Part shown: positions 29,283 through 37,409 of the stretch, piece by piece
Layout: each line of letters starts with the position of its first letter
How positions within the stretch are numbered: the stretch's first letter is position 1
DNA from: JADLDB01 sp040755835
Lineage (GTDB): Bacteria > Myxococcota > Myxococcia > Myxococcales > Myxococcaceae
Assembly: GCA_040755835.1 (NCBI GenBank)
Contig: JBFMAB010000012.1
Span: 62,001 to 126,000 of the forward strand
Reading direction: 5' to 3'
Length of the DNA stretch: 64,000 nt
Position numbers and translations under genes: made by a program
The notes under the pieces: generated by a model
Told to the model about the DNA's origin: nothing
Database searches by the model: none
The model's input: only the letters and a program-made list of their open reading frames with translations

Positions 29283-30047
29283 TTACCGGCCCCGGAAGAC
29301 GGGCGGACGCTTCTCGGCGAAGGCCTTGAGGCCCTCCAGCCGGTCCTCGGTGCCCAGGGTGCGCTGGTAGAGCTGCTGCTCCAGCTCCAGGGCGGCGTCG
29401 AGGTCCAGGTGCGCCCCGTCGTCGATGGCGTGCTTGGCGGCGCCGACGGCGATGGGGGCGTTGCCGCAGACCGACCGGGCGAGCGCCAGCGCGTCGTCCA
29501 GGGTGCCCACGCGATGGACGAGGCCGAGGCGCAGCGCCTCGTCGGCGGCCACGCGGCGACCGGTGAGGATCAAATCCTTCGCCGGCCCCTGCCCGATGAG
29601 GCGCGGCAGGCGCTGGGTGCCGCCGGCGCCGGGGATGATGCCCAGCTTCACCTCGGTGAGGCCCATCTCCGCGGTGGGCGCCATGACGCGCAGGTCGCAG
29701 CACAGCGCGAGCTCGGTGCCGCCGCCGAAGGCCGCGCCGTTGACGTACGCGATGAATACGGTGTCGGCCTTCTCGAGCGCACGGAACGTGTCGCGCAGCG
29801 TCGACAGGAAGGCCTTCACCTCGGCCTCGCTCATCGACGCGCGCTCCTTGAGATCGGCGCCCGCGCAGAAGGCCTTCTCGCCGGCGCCCGTCAGGACCAC
29901 CGCGCGCACGTCGCGGCCCGACGAGACGCGGCCGACGTTGTGCGCGAGCTCGTTCACCATCGCGCGGGACAGGGCGTTGCGCCGGGCCTCGCCGTTGATC
30001 GTCCACCGCTCGATGGCACCATCCGCCTCGATGAGGAATTCGGCCAT
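29283..30047 (-). CDS. Enoyl-CoA hydratase/isomerase family protein
   Basis: This 254-residue crotonase-fold enzyme hydrates enoyl-CoA thioesters. The oxyanion hole is formed by AFCAGADLKE and GAAFGGGTELAL, and the downstream TEVKLGIIPGAGGTQRLPR carries the expected Glu region. The start was placed at the ATG at 30047, where AAAGGGG lies close upstream; the ATG at 30083 would extend into the divergent gene's start. The natural partner is the acyl-CoA dehydrogenase downstream. A methylglutaconyl-CoA hydratase role is possible given the leucine-type genes here. Confidence 0.92.
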   Translation of the reverse strand: MAEFLIEADGAIERWTINGEARRNALSRAMVNELAHNVGRVSSGRDVRAVVLTGAGEKAFCAGADLKERASMSEAEVKAFLSTLRDTFRALEKADTVFIAYVNGAAFGGGTELALCCDLRVMAPTAEMGLTEVKLGIIPGAGGTQRLPRLIGQGPAKDLILTGRRVAADEALRLGLVHRVGTLDDALALARSVCGNAPIAVGAAKHAIDDGAHLDLDAALELEQQLYQRTLGTEDRLEGLKAFAEKRPPVFRGR

Positions 30048-30081
30048 CTCCAGCCCCTTTCGTGTCGTAAGTTCGAGCGCC

Positions 30082-31950
30082 ATGAAGACGCGCTGGTGGT
30101 GGATAGCCCGAGTCGACCGCCATTTCCCGCTCCTCGTCGCGCTCCTGTGGGCGCTGCCGGCCCTGGCGCGCATCGGCGGCGGCGAGCACTACGACTCGGG
30201 CAACAGCTCGAGCGGCGGAGATGGCGACGGCGAGGCGCTCGTTCAGCTCCTGGTGTGGTTGATCATCGAGCACCCGAGGATCGGCATTCCGGTGGCGATC
30301 ATCGTGGCGATCGCCTGGTTCGTGCACCAGCGCAGGCAAGGCGACGGCTCGACGCGCAAGGCGCTGGATCGCGCCGAGGCCGAGCGGCGCACGACGGTGA
30401 GCGCGACGGCGGTGGCCGGCTGGGTGGCCGCGCTCAAGGCGAAGGATCCGCAGTTCGATCTCGTCGCCTTCTTCGATCGCACCCGCAAGCTGTTCCTCGA
30501 GACCCAGGAGGCGTGGTTCAAGCGCAACCTCGAGCCGGTGCGCCGGCACCTGTCCGACGCGACGTTCCAGCGGCTCGCCGTGCAGCTGAAGATCCTCGAA
30601 GCGCAGGGCGTGCGTGACGCGATCGCCGAGCCGAAGGTGCTGGACCTGCAGATCATCGGCCTCGAGCAGAACGAGTTCTTCGACACCGTGCACGTGCGGG
30701 TGAAGGCGCAGCTGCGAGACGACGACGCGCCCGCCAACGCGACCGACGAGCAGGCCCGTGCGTTGGCGATGAAGAAGGCGCCCGAACAGTTCATGGAGGT
30801 GTGGAGCTTCGTCCGCAAGCCGGGCGTGCAGACGAAGGTGGGCGAGGACTCCTTCCAGGGCAAGTGCCCCAACTGCGGCGCGCCCTTCGCGGGCGGCGCG
30901 GCGAACACCTGCGAGTTCTGCAAGGCGATCGTCAACAGCGGTCAGTACGACTGGGTTCTCGCGGAGATGACGCAGGGAAGCGAGTACGCCGCGACGCACG
31001 AGACGGCGGAGGGCCTCGCGAAGGCCCGGCAGTCGGATCCGGGCCTGTCCACCGAGATGCTCGAGGACCGCGCGTCGCTCGCCTTCTGGAAGTGGGTCGA
31101 GGCGCAGGTGACCGGCGACACGACGCACCTCACGAAGCTGGCGACGCCGACGTTCCTGCAGCGCCTCAAGGGTGACCTCGACGCGCTGAAGGCCGCCGGC
31201 AAGAGGAAGGTGTTCCTCGAGTGCGCGGTCGGCGCGGTGCACACCCGCAAGCTGTCCAGCCAGGGAGAGCTCGACCTCGCCAGCGTGGAGATCCGCTGGA
31301 GCGCACGCCTCGGCGTGGCGGTGGCCGGCCAGAAGCCGCCCAACCTCCCGTCGCAGCCGCAGCGCTGGGTGCTGATACTCCAGCGCAAGTCCGGCGCGAA
31401 GACGGTCACCGAGAATGGCATGGCGACCAACCGCTGCCCGACGTGCCACGCGCCGCTCACCGACAACGGCCAGCCGTCCTGCGAGTACTGCGGAACGCTG
31501 CTCGCCAGCGGCGACAAGGACTGGGTCATCCAGGACTTCGGCGGCTGGGAGTGGTGGCGGACGAACGTCGGCAGGTCGTCGGGCTCGTCGCCGCAGCCGG
31601 TCGCGGCCCGCGTGCCCGACCGCGAGGAGCGCGAGCGGCTCGTCTACATGATGGCGGCGATGGCGATGGCCGACGGCGCGGTGGACGCGAAGGAGCGGAA
31701 GCTCCTCAAGATGGCGTCGGATCGCTGGGGTGTGCCGTGGGCGAACGTCGAGCTCGCGCTGAACGCGGGCCCGGGCCTGTTCGACAAGCTGCTCTCGCGT
31801 GGCTCCGCCGAGGCCGAGACCTTCATGAAGGAGCTCGTCGATGTGGCGCTGGTGGACGGGAAGATCGACGCCAGGGAGAAGAAGATGCTCCAGGCGGCGG
31901 CCGGCCACCTCGGCCTGGTGAATCGGCTGGACGAGTTCCTGCGCCGCTGA
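30082..31950 (+). CDS. Membrane-anchored Tim44-like protein with two zinc ribbons and a C-terminal TerB domain
   Basis: This 622-residue protein combines modules rarely seen together. A signal-like N-terminus ends ALA|RIGGGE and a Gly/Ser-rich segment precedes one membrane helix (about 53-73). A Tim44-like domain (about 120-240; LDLQIIGLEQNEFFDTVHVRVKA) is followed by a zinc ribbon, CPNCGAPF...CEFC (Cys262, 265, 277, 280). A second Tim44-like copy lies at about 300-440 and a second ribbon, CPTC...CEYC (Cys452, 455, 467, 470), comes next. A TerB-like helical domain (about 520-620; AMADGAVDAKERKLL) ends the protein. Function is unknown; it may hold partners at the inner membrane. Its start is 34 nt from the divergent enoyl-CoA hydratase start. 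Confidence 0.82.
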   Translation: MKTRWWWIARVDRHFPLLVALLWALPALARIGGGEHYDSGNSSSGGDGDGEALVQLLVWLIIEHPRIGIPVAIIVAIAWFVHQRRQGDGSTRKALDRAEAERRTTVSATAVAGWVAALKAKDPQFDLVAFFDRTRKLFLETQEAWFKRNLEPVRRHLSDATFQRLAVQLKILEAQGVRDAIAEPKVLDLQIIGLEQNEFFDTVHVRVKAQLRDDDAPANATDEQARALAMKKAPEQFMEVWSFVRKPGVQTKVGEDSFQGKCPNCGAPFAGGAANTCEFCKAIVNSGQYDWVLAEMTQGSEYAATHETAEGLAKARQSDPGLSTEMLEDRASLAFWKWVEAQVTGDTTHLTKLATPTFLQRLKGDLDALKAAGKRKVFLECAVGAVHTRKLSSQGELDLASVEIRWSARLGVAVAGQKPPNLPSQPQRWVLILQRKSGAKTVTENGMATNRCPTCHAPLTDNGQPSCEYCGTLLASGDKDWVIQDFGGWEWWRTNVGRSSGSSPQPVAARVPDREERERLVYMMAAMAMADGAVDAKERKLLKMASDRWGVPWANVELALNAGPGLFDKLLSRGSAEAETFMKELVDVALVDGKIDAREKKMLQAAAGHLGLVNRLDEFLRR

Positions 31951-32010
31951 GACAGCGCTCGAGGGAGGGGCGCGTGATGGCGGCGGGCACTCCTGCCGGT
32001 CGCGACCAGC

Positions 32011-32030
32011 CCCTCCGCCCGCGCGGAGGG
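32011..32030. terminator. Hairpin between convergent genes
   Basis: CCCTCCGC and GCGGAGGG form an 8-bp stem with a 4-nt loop, within the 208-nt gap between the Tim44/TerB gene (+) and a lipoprotein gene (-). No T-tract follows. It could terminate transcription in either direction. I saw nothing else in this gap. Confidence 0.45.
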
Positions 32031-32158
32031 CGCTCAACCGGGTTCGCCGTGGATCGGCGAGGCCCTCGACCGGGCTGCCATGTGATCCGCAGCGGGCGTC
32101 AGATGCTCCACGGCGGACACCGGCCCGCGCCCCTCACCCCGGTCGGTGCGGCGCCGCG

Positions 32159-32584
32159 TTACTCTTCCAGCGCGGCGATCCGCCAGCCGTCGGTCTCGCG
32201 CACCGCGCGCAGGTGGCGGCCCGTGTCGAGCGGCAACAGCGCGACCCCCAAGCGCACCTCGAGCTGGTTGGGCAGGGCTGCGCGCACCCGGGCGAGGCGC
32301 GACTTCGCGGTGGGCTCGGCGCCGAAGTCGGCGGCCAGGCGCTCGGGCGAGTAGCGGCTGCGCACCGGCTCGGCGAGGAGCGGCAGCACCTCCGCGAACT
32401 TCCCCGCCTCCGCCGCGTCGAGGAAGCGCACGACGACGTCGCGCACGGCGCGCGCCTCGTCGAACGCCGCCGGCGGCGGCGGTGCGACGATCACCGGCTC
32501 GGGCTTCGGCGAGGCGGCGGGCCGCCGCGGCGCGGGCGTCGCGCAGGCCACCAGCCCCAGCGCCATCGCCCACAGCGCCCTCAT
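32159..32584 (-). CDS. Small lipoprotein, unknown function
   Basis: This 141-residue protein has a short signal peptide with lipobox LVAC (Cys14), a Pro/Ala-rich spacer, then an NTF2-like or helix-strand domain (VVRFLDAAEAGKFAEVLPLLAEP through GWRIAALEE). The last strand GWRIAALEE is typical of SnoaL/NTF2-like folds. It is coupled to the preceding small membrane protein by an ATGA overlap. No specific function can be assigned. Confidence 0.72.
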   Translation of the reverse strand: MRALWAMALGLVACATPAPRRPAASPKPEPVIVAPPPPAAFDEARAVRDVVVRFLDAAEAGKFAEVLPLLAEPVRSRYSPERLAADFGAEPTAKSRLARVRAALPNQLEVRLGVALLPLDTGRHLRAVRETDGWRIAALEE

Positions 32585-32835
32585 CGGCGCCCGGCGTCGA
32601 AGCCCTCGAGGTTGAGCGGCCGCGCGACGGACGGAAGCCCCGGCGCTGGCTGGCGGATCGGCAGCGGCGCGGGCAGCGCGCGCGGAGGCTGGTCGAACTG
32701 CGCCGGCTGCAGGTGCTCCACGCGGATGGGGCCGGCACCGGCGGGCGGCGCAGGCTCGTTCTTCTTGCACACCGCCAGGAGGATGACGGTGAGGAGGAAA
32801 CCGATGACTCCACCCAGGGCGACCTGGCGACTCAT
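32581..32835 (-). CDS. Small single-pass membrane protein with a Pro-rich tail
   Basis: This 84-residue protein has one N-terminal membrane helix (about 6-22; LGGVIGFLLTVILLAVC) and a Pro/Ala-rich periplasmic or cytoplasmic tail. The Cys at the end of the helix (VC) could be a weak lipobox. It is coupled to the lipoprotein gene downstream (ATGA), suggesting the two act together at the envelope. No family was recognised. Confidence 0.65.
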   Translation of the reverse strand: MSRQVALGGVIGFLLTVILLAVCKKNEPAPPAGAGPIRVEHLQPAQFDQPPRALPAPLPIRQPAPGLPSVARPLNLEGFDAGRR

Positions 32836-32870
32836 GCAGCCGCTCCTACCTGAAGGGCGAAGGCGTGGTC

Positions 32871-32876
32871 TATAGA
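32871..32876 (+). promoter_or_regulatory. Candidate -10 element upstream of hutU
   Basis: TATAGA in CTATAGAGG stands out in GC-rich sequence 34 nt before the hutU start and matches the sigma70 -10 at 4 of 6 positions. No strong -35 was found at 16-18 nt. A histidine-responsive regulator site was not recognised. Confidence 0.3.
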
Positions 32877-32910
32877 GGGCGCCGTCCGACACCCATCGAG
32901 AGAGGTTCCC

Positions 32911-34572
32911 ATGACCGGCCCCCGACTCGTGCGCGCTCCGCGCGGCAACCAGCTGACCTGCAAGGGCTGGGTGCAGGAAGCCGCGATGCGCATGCTGATG
33001 AACAACCTGGATCCGGAGGTGGCGGAGCGCCCGCAGGACCTCGTCGTCTACGGAGGCACCGGCAAGGCCGCCCGCGACTGGAAGGCGTTCGATCTCATCA
33101 TCGCGACGCTGAAGACGCTGGGCGACGACGAGACGCTGATGATCCAGTCCGGCAAGCCGGTCGGCATCTTCCGCACGCACCCCGACGCGCCCCGCGTGCT
33201 GCTGGCGAACTCCAACCTCGTCGGAAAGTGGGCCACCTGGGAGCACTTCCGCGAGCTCGAGCAGAAGGGCCTCATGATGTACGGCCAGATGACGGCCGGC
33301 TCGTGGATCTACATCGGCACGCAGGGGATCCTGCAGGGCACCTACGAGACCTTCGTGCAGGCCGCGCGCACACACTTCGGCACGCCCAGCCTCGCCGGCA
33401 AGGTGGTGCTGACCGGCGGCCTCGGCGGCATGGGCGGCGCGCAGCCGCTCGCGTGCACCATGGCCGGCGGCGTGATGCTGGCCGTCGAGGTGGACCCGGC
33501 GCGCGCGAAGCGCCGCATCGAGACGAAGTACCTCGACGTGATCGCGACGGATCTCGACGAGGCGCTCGCGCTGGTGCGCGAGGCGAAGGAGCAGAAGCTG
33601 GCGAAGTCCATCGCCGTCATCGGCAACTGCGCCGACGTGCTGCCCGAGCTGGTGAGGCGTGGCTTCAAGCCCGATCTGGTGACGGACCAGACGAGCGCGC
33701 ACGATCCCCTGGGCGGCTACGTGCCGAAGGGCCTCACGCTCGAGGCCGCGGCGGCGCTGCGCACGAGCGACCCGAAGCAGTACGTCGACCGCGCCCACCA
33801 GTCGATGGCCGATCACGTGCGTGCGATGCTGGCCTTTCAGGAGGGCGGCGCCCACGTCTTCGACTACGGCAACAACCTGCGCGCCGGCGCGCAGCTCGCG
33901 GGCGTGCAGAACGCCTTCGACTTCCCCGGCTTCGTGCCCGCCTACATCCGGCCGATGTTCTGCCGCGGCGAAGGCCCGTTCCGCTGGGTGGCGCTGTCCG
34001 GCGACCCCGAGGACATCAAGGTGACGGACCTGGCGCTCATCGAGCTGTTCCCGAAGAAGGCGCACCTGGTGAACTGGCTCCAGATGGCGGGCCAGAAGGT
34101 GGCCTTTCAGGGGCTTCCGGCGCGCATCTGCTGGTTGGGCTACGGCGAACGCGAGAAGGCGGGCCTGTTGTTCAACGAGCTGGTGAGGACGGGCAAGGTG
34201 AAGGCGCCCATCGTCATCGGCCGCGATCACCTCGATTGCGGCTCGGTGGCGTCACCCAACCGCGAGACCGAGGCGATGAAGGACGGCACCGACGCGGTGG
34301 CCGACTGGCCGATCCTGAACGCGTTGGTGAACGCGGTGAACGGCGCGTCGTGGGTGTCGTTCCACCACGGCGGCGGCGTGGGCATCGGCTACTCGCTGCA
34401 CGCGGGCCAGGTGATCGTCGCCGACGGTACCGACGCCGCGGCGAAGCGCATCGCCCGCACGCTGGCTTCGGATCCCGGCATGGGCGTCATCCGCCACGTG
34501 GACGCGGGCTACGACGAGGCGATCACCTGCGCGAGGGAGCGCGGCGTGAAGATCCCCGGCGTCACCGTCTGA
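32911..34572 (+). CDS. hutU: Urocanate hydratase
   Basis: This 553-residue enzyme converts urocanate to imidazolonepropionate in histidine degradation, using NAD+ as an electrophile. The NAD-binding VVLTGGLGGMGGAQPLACTM, the early YGGTGKAARDW and the active-site region RDHLDCGSVASPNRETE are all family-typical, and length matches E. coli/Pseudomonas HutU (about 555). The start at ATG 32911 has an AGAGAGG-type ribosome site. hutI follows after one lipoprotein gene; hutH (histidase) is not in the window. Confidence 0.96.
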   Translation: MTGPRLVRAPRGNQLTCKGWVQEAAMRMLMNNLDPEVAERPQDLVVYGGTGKAARDWKAFDLIIATLKTLGDDETLMIQSGKPVGIFRTHPDAPRVLLANSNLVGKWATWEHFRELEQKGLMMYGQMTAGSWIYIGTQGILQGTYETFVQAARTHFGTPSLAGKVVLTGGLGGMGGAQPLACTMAGGVMLAVEVDPARAKRRIETKYLDVIATDLDEALALVREAKEQKLAKSIAVIGNCADVLPELVRRGFKPDLVTDQTSAHDPLGGYVPKGLTLEAAAALRTSDPKQYVDRAHQSMADHVRAMLAFQEGGAHVFDYGNNLRAGAQLAGVQNAFDFPGFVPAYIRPMFCRGEGPFRWVALSGDPEDIKVTDLALIELFPKKAHLVNWLQMAGQKVAFQGLPARICWLGYGEREKAGLLFNELVRTGKVKAPIVIGRDHLDCGSVASPNRETEAMKDGTDAVADWPILNALVNAVNGASWVSFHHGGGVGIGYSLHAGQVIVADGTDAAAKRIARTLASDPGMGVIRHVDAGYDEAITCARERGVKIPGVTV

Positions 34573-34577
34573 AAGCG

Positions 34578-35285
34578 GTGCGCCGCCTCCGTCGAGCGAC
34601 CGCCCTGACCTGCGCGCTCCTCGCGTGGGGGCTGGCGGCGTGCGCGCCGACGTCGGTGGCGCCGTCGATCATCCGCCTGCCGCCCACGCACCTCGACGAG
34701 TCCGAGTTCCAGTTCGGCCTGCGCACCGGGCCGCGCATCGCCTCGGTGACCCAGGCGCGCAGCTCGGGCAGCTTCGACGGACAGTCGGAGTCCGACGTCC
34801 TCACCGCGAGCGGCGTCGCGTACGAGTTCGACTACACCCGGCTCGTCTGGCGCCGGCTGGCGATTCACGCCGGCGTGCAGACCGAGTGCCTCGGCGGCCT
34901 GCCGATGCCGGGCCTCGGCCTGTCGGTCGGCGTGTCGTACCGCTGGCAGCTCGGCCGGCTGTCGATCGCCCCGGCGGCGGCGGCGCGCGGCTCGACGGAC
35001 TTCGGGATCAGCACCATCGGCGGTGGACCAGCGAGCCACGTCTCGGGCGACGCGGCGCTGACGCTGGCGGTGGGCGGGGACGACCTCTCACGAATCGGCC
35101 TCGTGCCCTTCATCGGCGTCCAGCGCACGTTCCAGGCCCGGGATACGACGTCGCTCCTCTTCGGCGGGCTCTTCGCGGTGCGCTTCCGCGCGGTCGAACT
35201 CTTCGTCGGCCTGGGGCGCGGCGTCATCCCCGGCGGGCCCTCGTGGAACGTGCCGCTGCTCGGCGTGCGCTTCGGCAACACCTGA
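34578..35285 (+). CDS. Lipoprotein or outer-membrane beta-barrel-like protein between hutU and hutI
   Basis: This 235-residue protein begins at the GTG at 34578, 5 nt after the hutU stop. The signal peptide ends with lipobox LAAC (Cys22). The mature part is rich in alternating hydrophobic/Gly strands (GLGLSVGVSYRWQLGRL; LLFGGLFAVRFRAVELFVG) and ends with a strand like an outer-membrane barrel. Spacing suggests co-transcription with the hut genes, so a role in substrate uptake or sensing is possible; this is inferred only from position. Confidence 0.68.
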   Translation: MRRLRRATALTCALLAWGLAACAPTSVAPSIIRLPPTHLDESEFQFGLRTGPRIASVTQARSSGSFDGQSESDVLTASGVAYEFDYTRLVWRRLAIHAGVQTECLGGLPMPGLGLSVGVSYRWQLGRLSIAPAAAARGSTDFGISTIGGGPASHVSGDAALTLAVGGDDLSRIGLVPFIGVQRTFQARDTTSLLFGGLFAVRFRAVELFVGLGRGVIPGGPSWNVPLLGVRFGNT

Positions 35286-35329
35286 AAGCCTCCCCTCACG
35301 CGGCGGGCCGTGGCAGGTTCGCGAGCGCG

Positions 35330-36562
35330 ATGGCGCCCTTCGATCTGCTCGTCCACAACACGTCCGAGGTGCTCACCTGCGACGGCGATTGGCGCGGGCC
35401 CGCGGAGGCGGCGCTCCAGCCCATCGCCGGCGGCGCGGTCGGGATCTCCGGCGGGCGGATCGCCTGGATCGGCACGGCGATCCCGGAGGGCGCCGTCGGC
35501 CCGCAGACGCGCACCCTCGACGCGTGCGGCGGCTTCGTCGGGCCGGGCTTCGTGGACTGCCACACACACGTCGTCTTCGCGGGCGATCGCTCGGACGAGT
35601 TCGAAGCGCGCTGCCAGGGCAGGACGTACCTGGAGATCGCCAGGGCCGGCGGCGGCATCGCCCGCACGGTGCGCGCCACCCGCGACGCCACGCCCGAGGC
35701 GCTGATCGCCCTCGCCCTGCCCCGCCTCGCGCGCCTGCTGCGCCACGGCGTCACCACCTGCGAGGTGAAGAGCGGCTACGGCCTCACCGTGGACAGCGAG
35801 CTCAAGCTGCTCGAGGTCATCCGCGCGCTCGGCGAGCGCCAGCCCGTCTCGCTGGTGCCCACGGTGCTGGGGCTGCACGCGCTCCCGCCGGATCGCCAGG
35901 GCCCGCGCGAGGCGTACGTGCGCGAGGTGATCGACGATCTCCTGCCGCGCGTGGCGAAGGCCGGCCTCGCCCGCTTCTGCGACGTCTTCGTCGAACAGTC
36001 GGCCTTCACGCACGAGGAGGCGCGCGCGTGCCTCACCGCGGCGAAGGCGCTGGGCCTCGAGCCCCGGCTGCACGCCGATCAGCTGACGCCGAACGGCGGC
36101 GCGCAGCTGGCCGCGGAGCTGGGTGCGGCCACCGCCGATCACCTCGAGCAGATCACCCCCGCAGGCATCGAGGCGCTGAAGGCCGCGGGCACGGTGGCGG
36201 TGCTGGCGCCCACCTCGACGCTCTTCGTGCGCGCCCGTCCGTACGCGCCTGGCCGCGCGCTGCGCGACGCCGGCGTCCCGGTGGCGCTGTGCACCAACGT
36301 GAACCCGGGCTCGTCGAACTCCGAGAACGTCTTCCTCGCCATGGGCCTCGCCTGCGTCGAGAACGGCTTGTCCCCGGCGGAGGCGTACCTGGGCTTCACG
36401 CGCTTCGGCGGCCTCGCGCTGAAAGACGAGTCGCTGGGCCGGCTGGCCGTCGGCGGGCCCGCGGATCTCGTGGTCTTCGGCGCGCCCAGCTACCGCGCGC
36501 TGCCCTACCACTTCGCGATGAACGACGTGGCGCACGTGGTGAAAGCGGGCCGCGTCGTTTGA
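35330..36562 (+). CDS. hutI: Imidazolonepropionase
   Basis: This 410-residue amidohydrolase opens imidazolonepropionate to N-formimino-L-glutamate, the third step of histidine degradation. The metal-binding HxH lies in FVDCHTHVVFAGDRSDEF, the substrate-binding EVKSGYGL follows, and further ligands are in LHADQLTPNGG and the late CTNVNPGSSNSEN. Length matches HutI. The start is ATG at 35330, 44 nt after the preceding lipoprotein gene. It acts on the product of hutU. Confidence 0.95.
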   Translation: MAPFDLLVHNTSEVLTCDGDWRGPAEAALQPIAGGAVGISGGRIAWIGTAIPEGAVGPQTRTLDACGGFVGPGFVDCHTHVVFAGDRSDEFEARCQGRTYLEIARAGGGIARTVRATRDATPEALIALALPRLARLLRHGVTTCEVKSGYGLTVDSELKLLEVIRALGERQPVSLVPTVLGLHALPPDRQGPREAYVREVIDDLLPRVAKAGLARFCDVFVEQSAFTHEEARACLTAAKALGLEPRLHADQLTPNGGAQLAAELGAATADHLEQITPAGIEALKAAGTVAVLAPTSTLFVRARPYAPGRALRDAGVPVALCTNVNPGSSNSENVFLAMGLACVENGLSPAEAYLGFTRFGGLALKDESLGRLAVGGPADLVVFGAPSYRALPYHFAMNDVAHVVKAGRVV

Positions 36563-36611
36563 AGGCCCTGGCCGAAGGCCCGACGTTTTGGAGCCGCCTT
36601 CCCGCCTTCGC

Positions 36612-36617
36612 TACAAT
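36612..36617 (+). promoter_or_regulatory. Candidate -10 element giving a near-leaderless transcript
   Basis: TACAAT matches the -10 consensus at 5 of 6 positions and lies 9 nt before the GTG start at 36627; a weak -35 (TTGGAG, 36588-36593) is 18 nt upstream. Transcription would begin within a few bases of the GTG. The gene has no Shine-Dalgarno. Confidence 0.4.
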
Positions 36618-36626
36618 CCACCCGTC

Positions 36627-37364
36627 GTGTGCCGCATGTTCGCAGTCCGTAGCCAGGAGCCGGTCCGCATCGCGCGGGCCTTCACCGGCCTCCGCCAACT
36701 GGCGTACGAGCACAAGGACGGCTGGGGCGTGGCGCGCTTCGACGGGGGCACCGCCGTCATCGAGACAAGCCTGACGCCGGCCCACTCGTGCCCGCGCTTC
36801 TCGGCGCTCGGCAACGACGTCGAGACGCGCAGCATGCTGGCGCACATCCGTAAGGCGTCCGTGGGCAGCGTGCACCCGGACAACACGCACCCCTTCTACG
36901 CGCGCGGCTGGGCCTTCATGCACAACGGCACCCTGCGGAACTTCGACGAGTGCCGCCCGGCGCTCGAAGCGGAGATCGCGCCCCGTTGGCGAGCGGCGCT
37001 GCGCGGGGAGACGGACTCCGAGCGCTGCCTCGGGCTGTTCCTCACCTACCTCGATGACGTCGCCGCGCCGACCAGCCGCGACGTCGCGAAGAGCCTCGCG
37101 CGCGTGATGCGGACCGTGGAGCGCGTCTGCGATCGCCCCAGCGAGAAGCGCTCGGCGATGAACTTCCTCGTCGGTGACGGCAAGAGCCTCGTGGCGACCC
37201 GCCGGGGCCGGACGCTCTTCACCGCGCACCGCCACGGCGTGTGCTTCATCGCCAGCGAGGCCTTGTGGCCCGGGGAGTCGTGGACCGAGGTGCCCGAGGA
37301 CTCGCTGGTCCTCTGCGACGGCCCCCACCCGCCCGCCGTCTCGCCGCTGTCCGACTGGATCTGA
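36627..37364 (+). CDS. Class II glutamine amidotransferase (YafJ-like)
   Basis: This 245-residue Ntn-hydrolase-fold protein hydrolyses glutamine to release ammonia. The start decides the function: the GTG at 36627 makes the second residue Cys, giving VCRMFAVRS, the N-terminal nucleophile after Met removal; a longer frame would bury it. The conserved HIRKASVG...NTHPF and FMHNGTLRNF motifs bind glutamine. No synthase domain follows, as in YafJ/EgtC-like stand-alone members. A -10 element near the GTG and no ribosome site suggest leaderless expression. Confidence 0.88.
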   Translation: MCRMFAVRSQEPVRIARAFTGLRQLAYEHKDGWGVARFDGGTAVIETSLTPAHSCPRFSALGNDVETRSMLAHIRKASVGSVHPDNTHPFYARGWAFMHNGTLRNFDECRPALEAEIAPRWRAALRGETDSERCLGLFLTYLDDVAAPTSRDVAKSLARVMRTVERVCDRPSEKRSAMNFLVGDGKSLVATRRGRTLFTAHRHGVCFIASEALWPGESWTEVPEDSLVLCDGPHPPAVSPLSDWI

Positions 37365-37409
37365 GGCTCTCGTGGACTTTTGCGATGCGCTGCGGCATCT
37401 GCCCTGGGC

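Noticed and set aside
28087..32037. Extended frame upstream of the acyl-CoA dehydrogenase start
   Set aside because: Only the part after ATG 29229 has acyl-CoA dehydrogenase motifs; the rest is antisense to other genes.
37380..37409. TTG start for the epoxide-hydrolase-like gene
   Set aside because: Adds ten residues of no family value; GTG 37410 fits family N-termini better.
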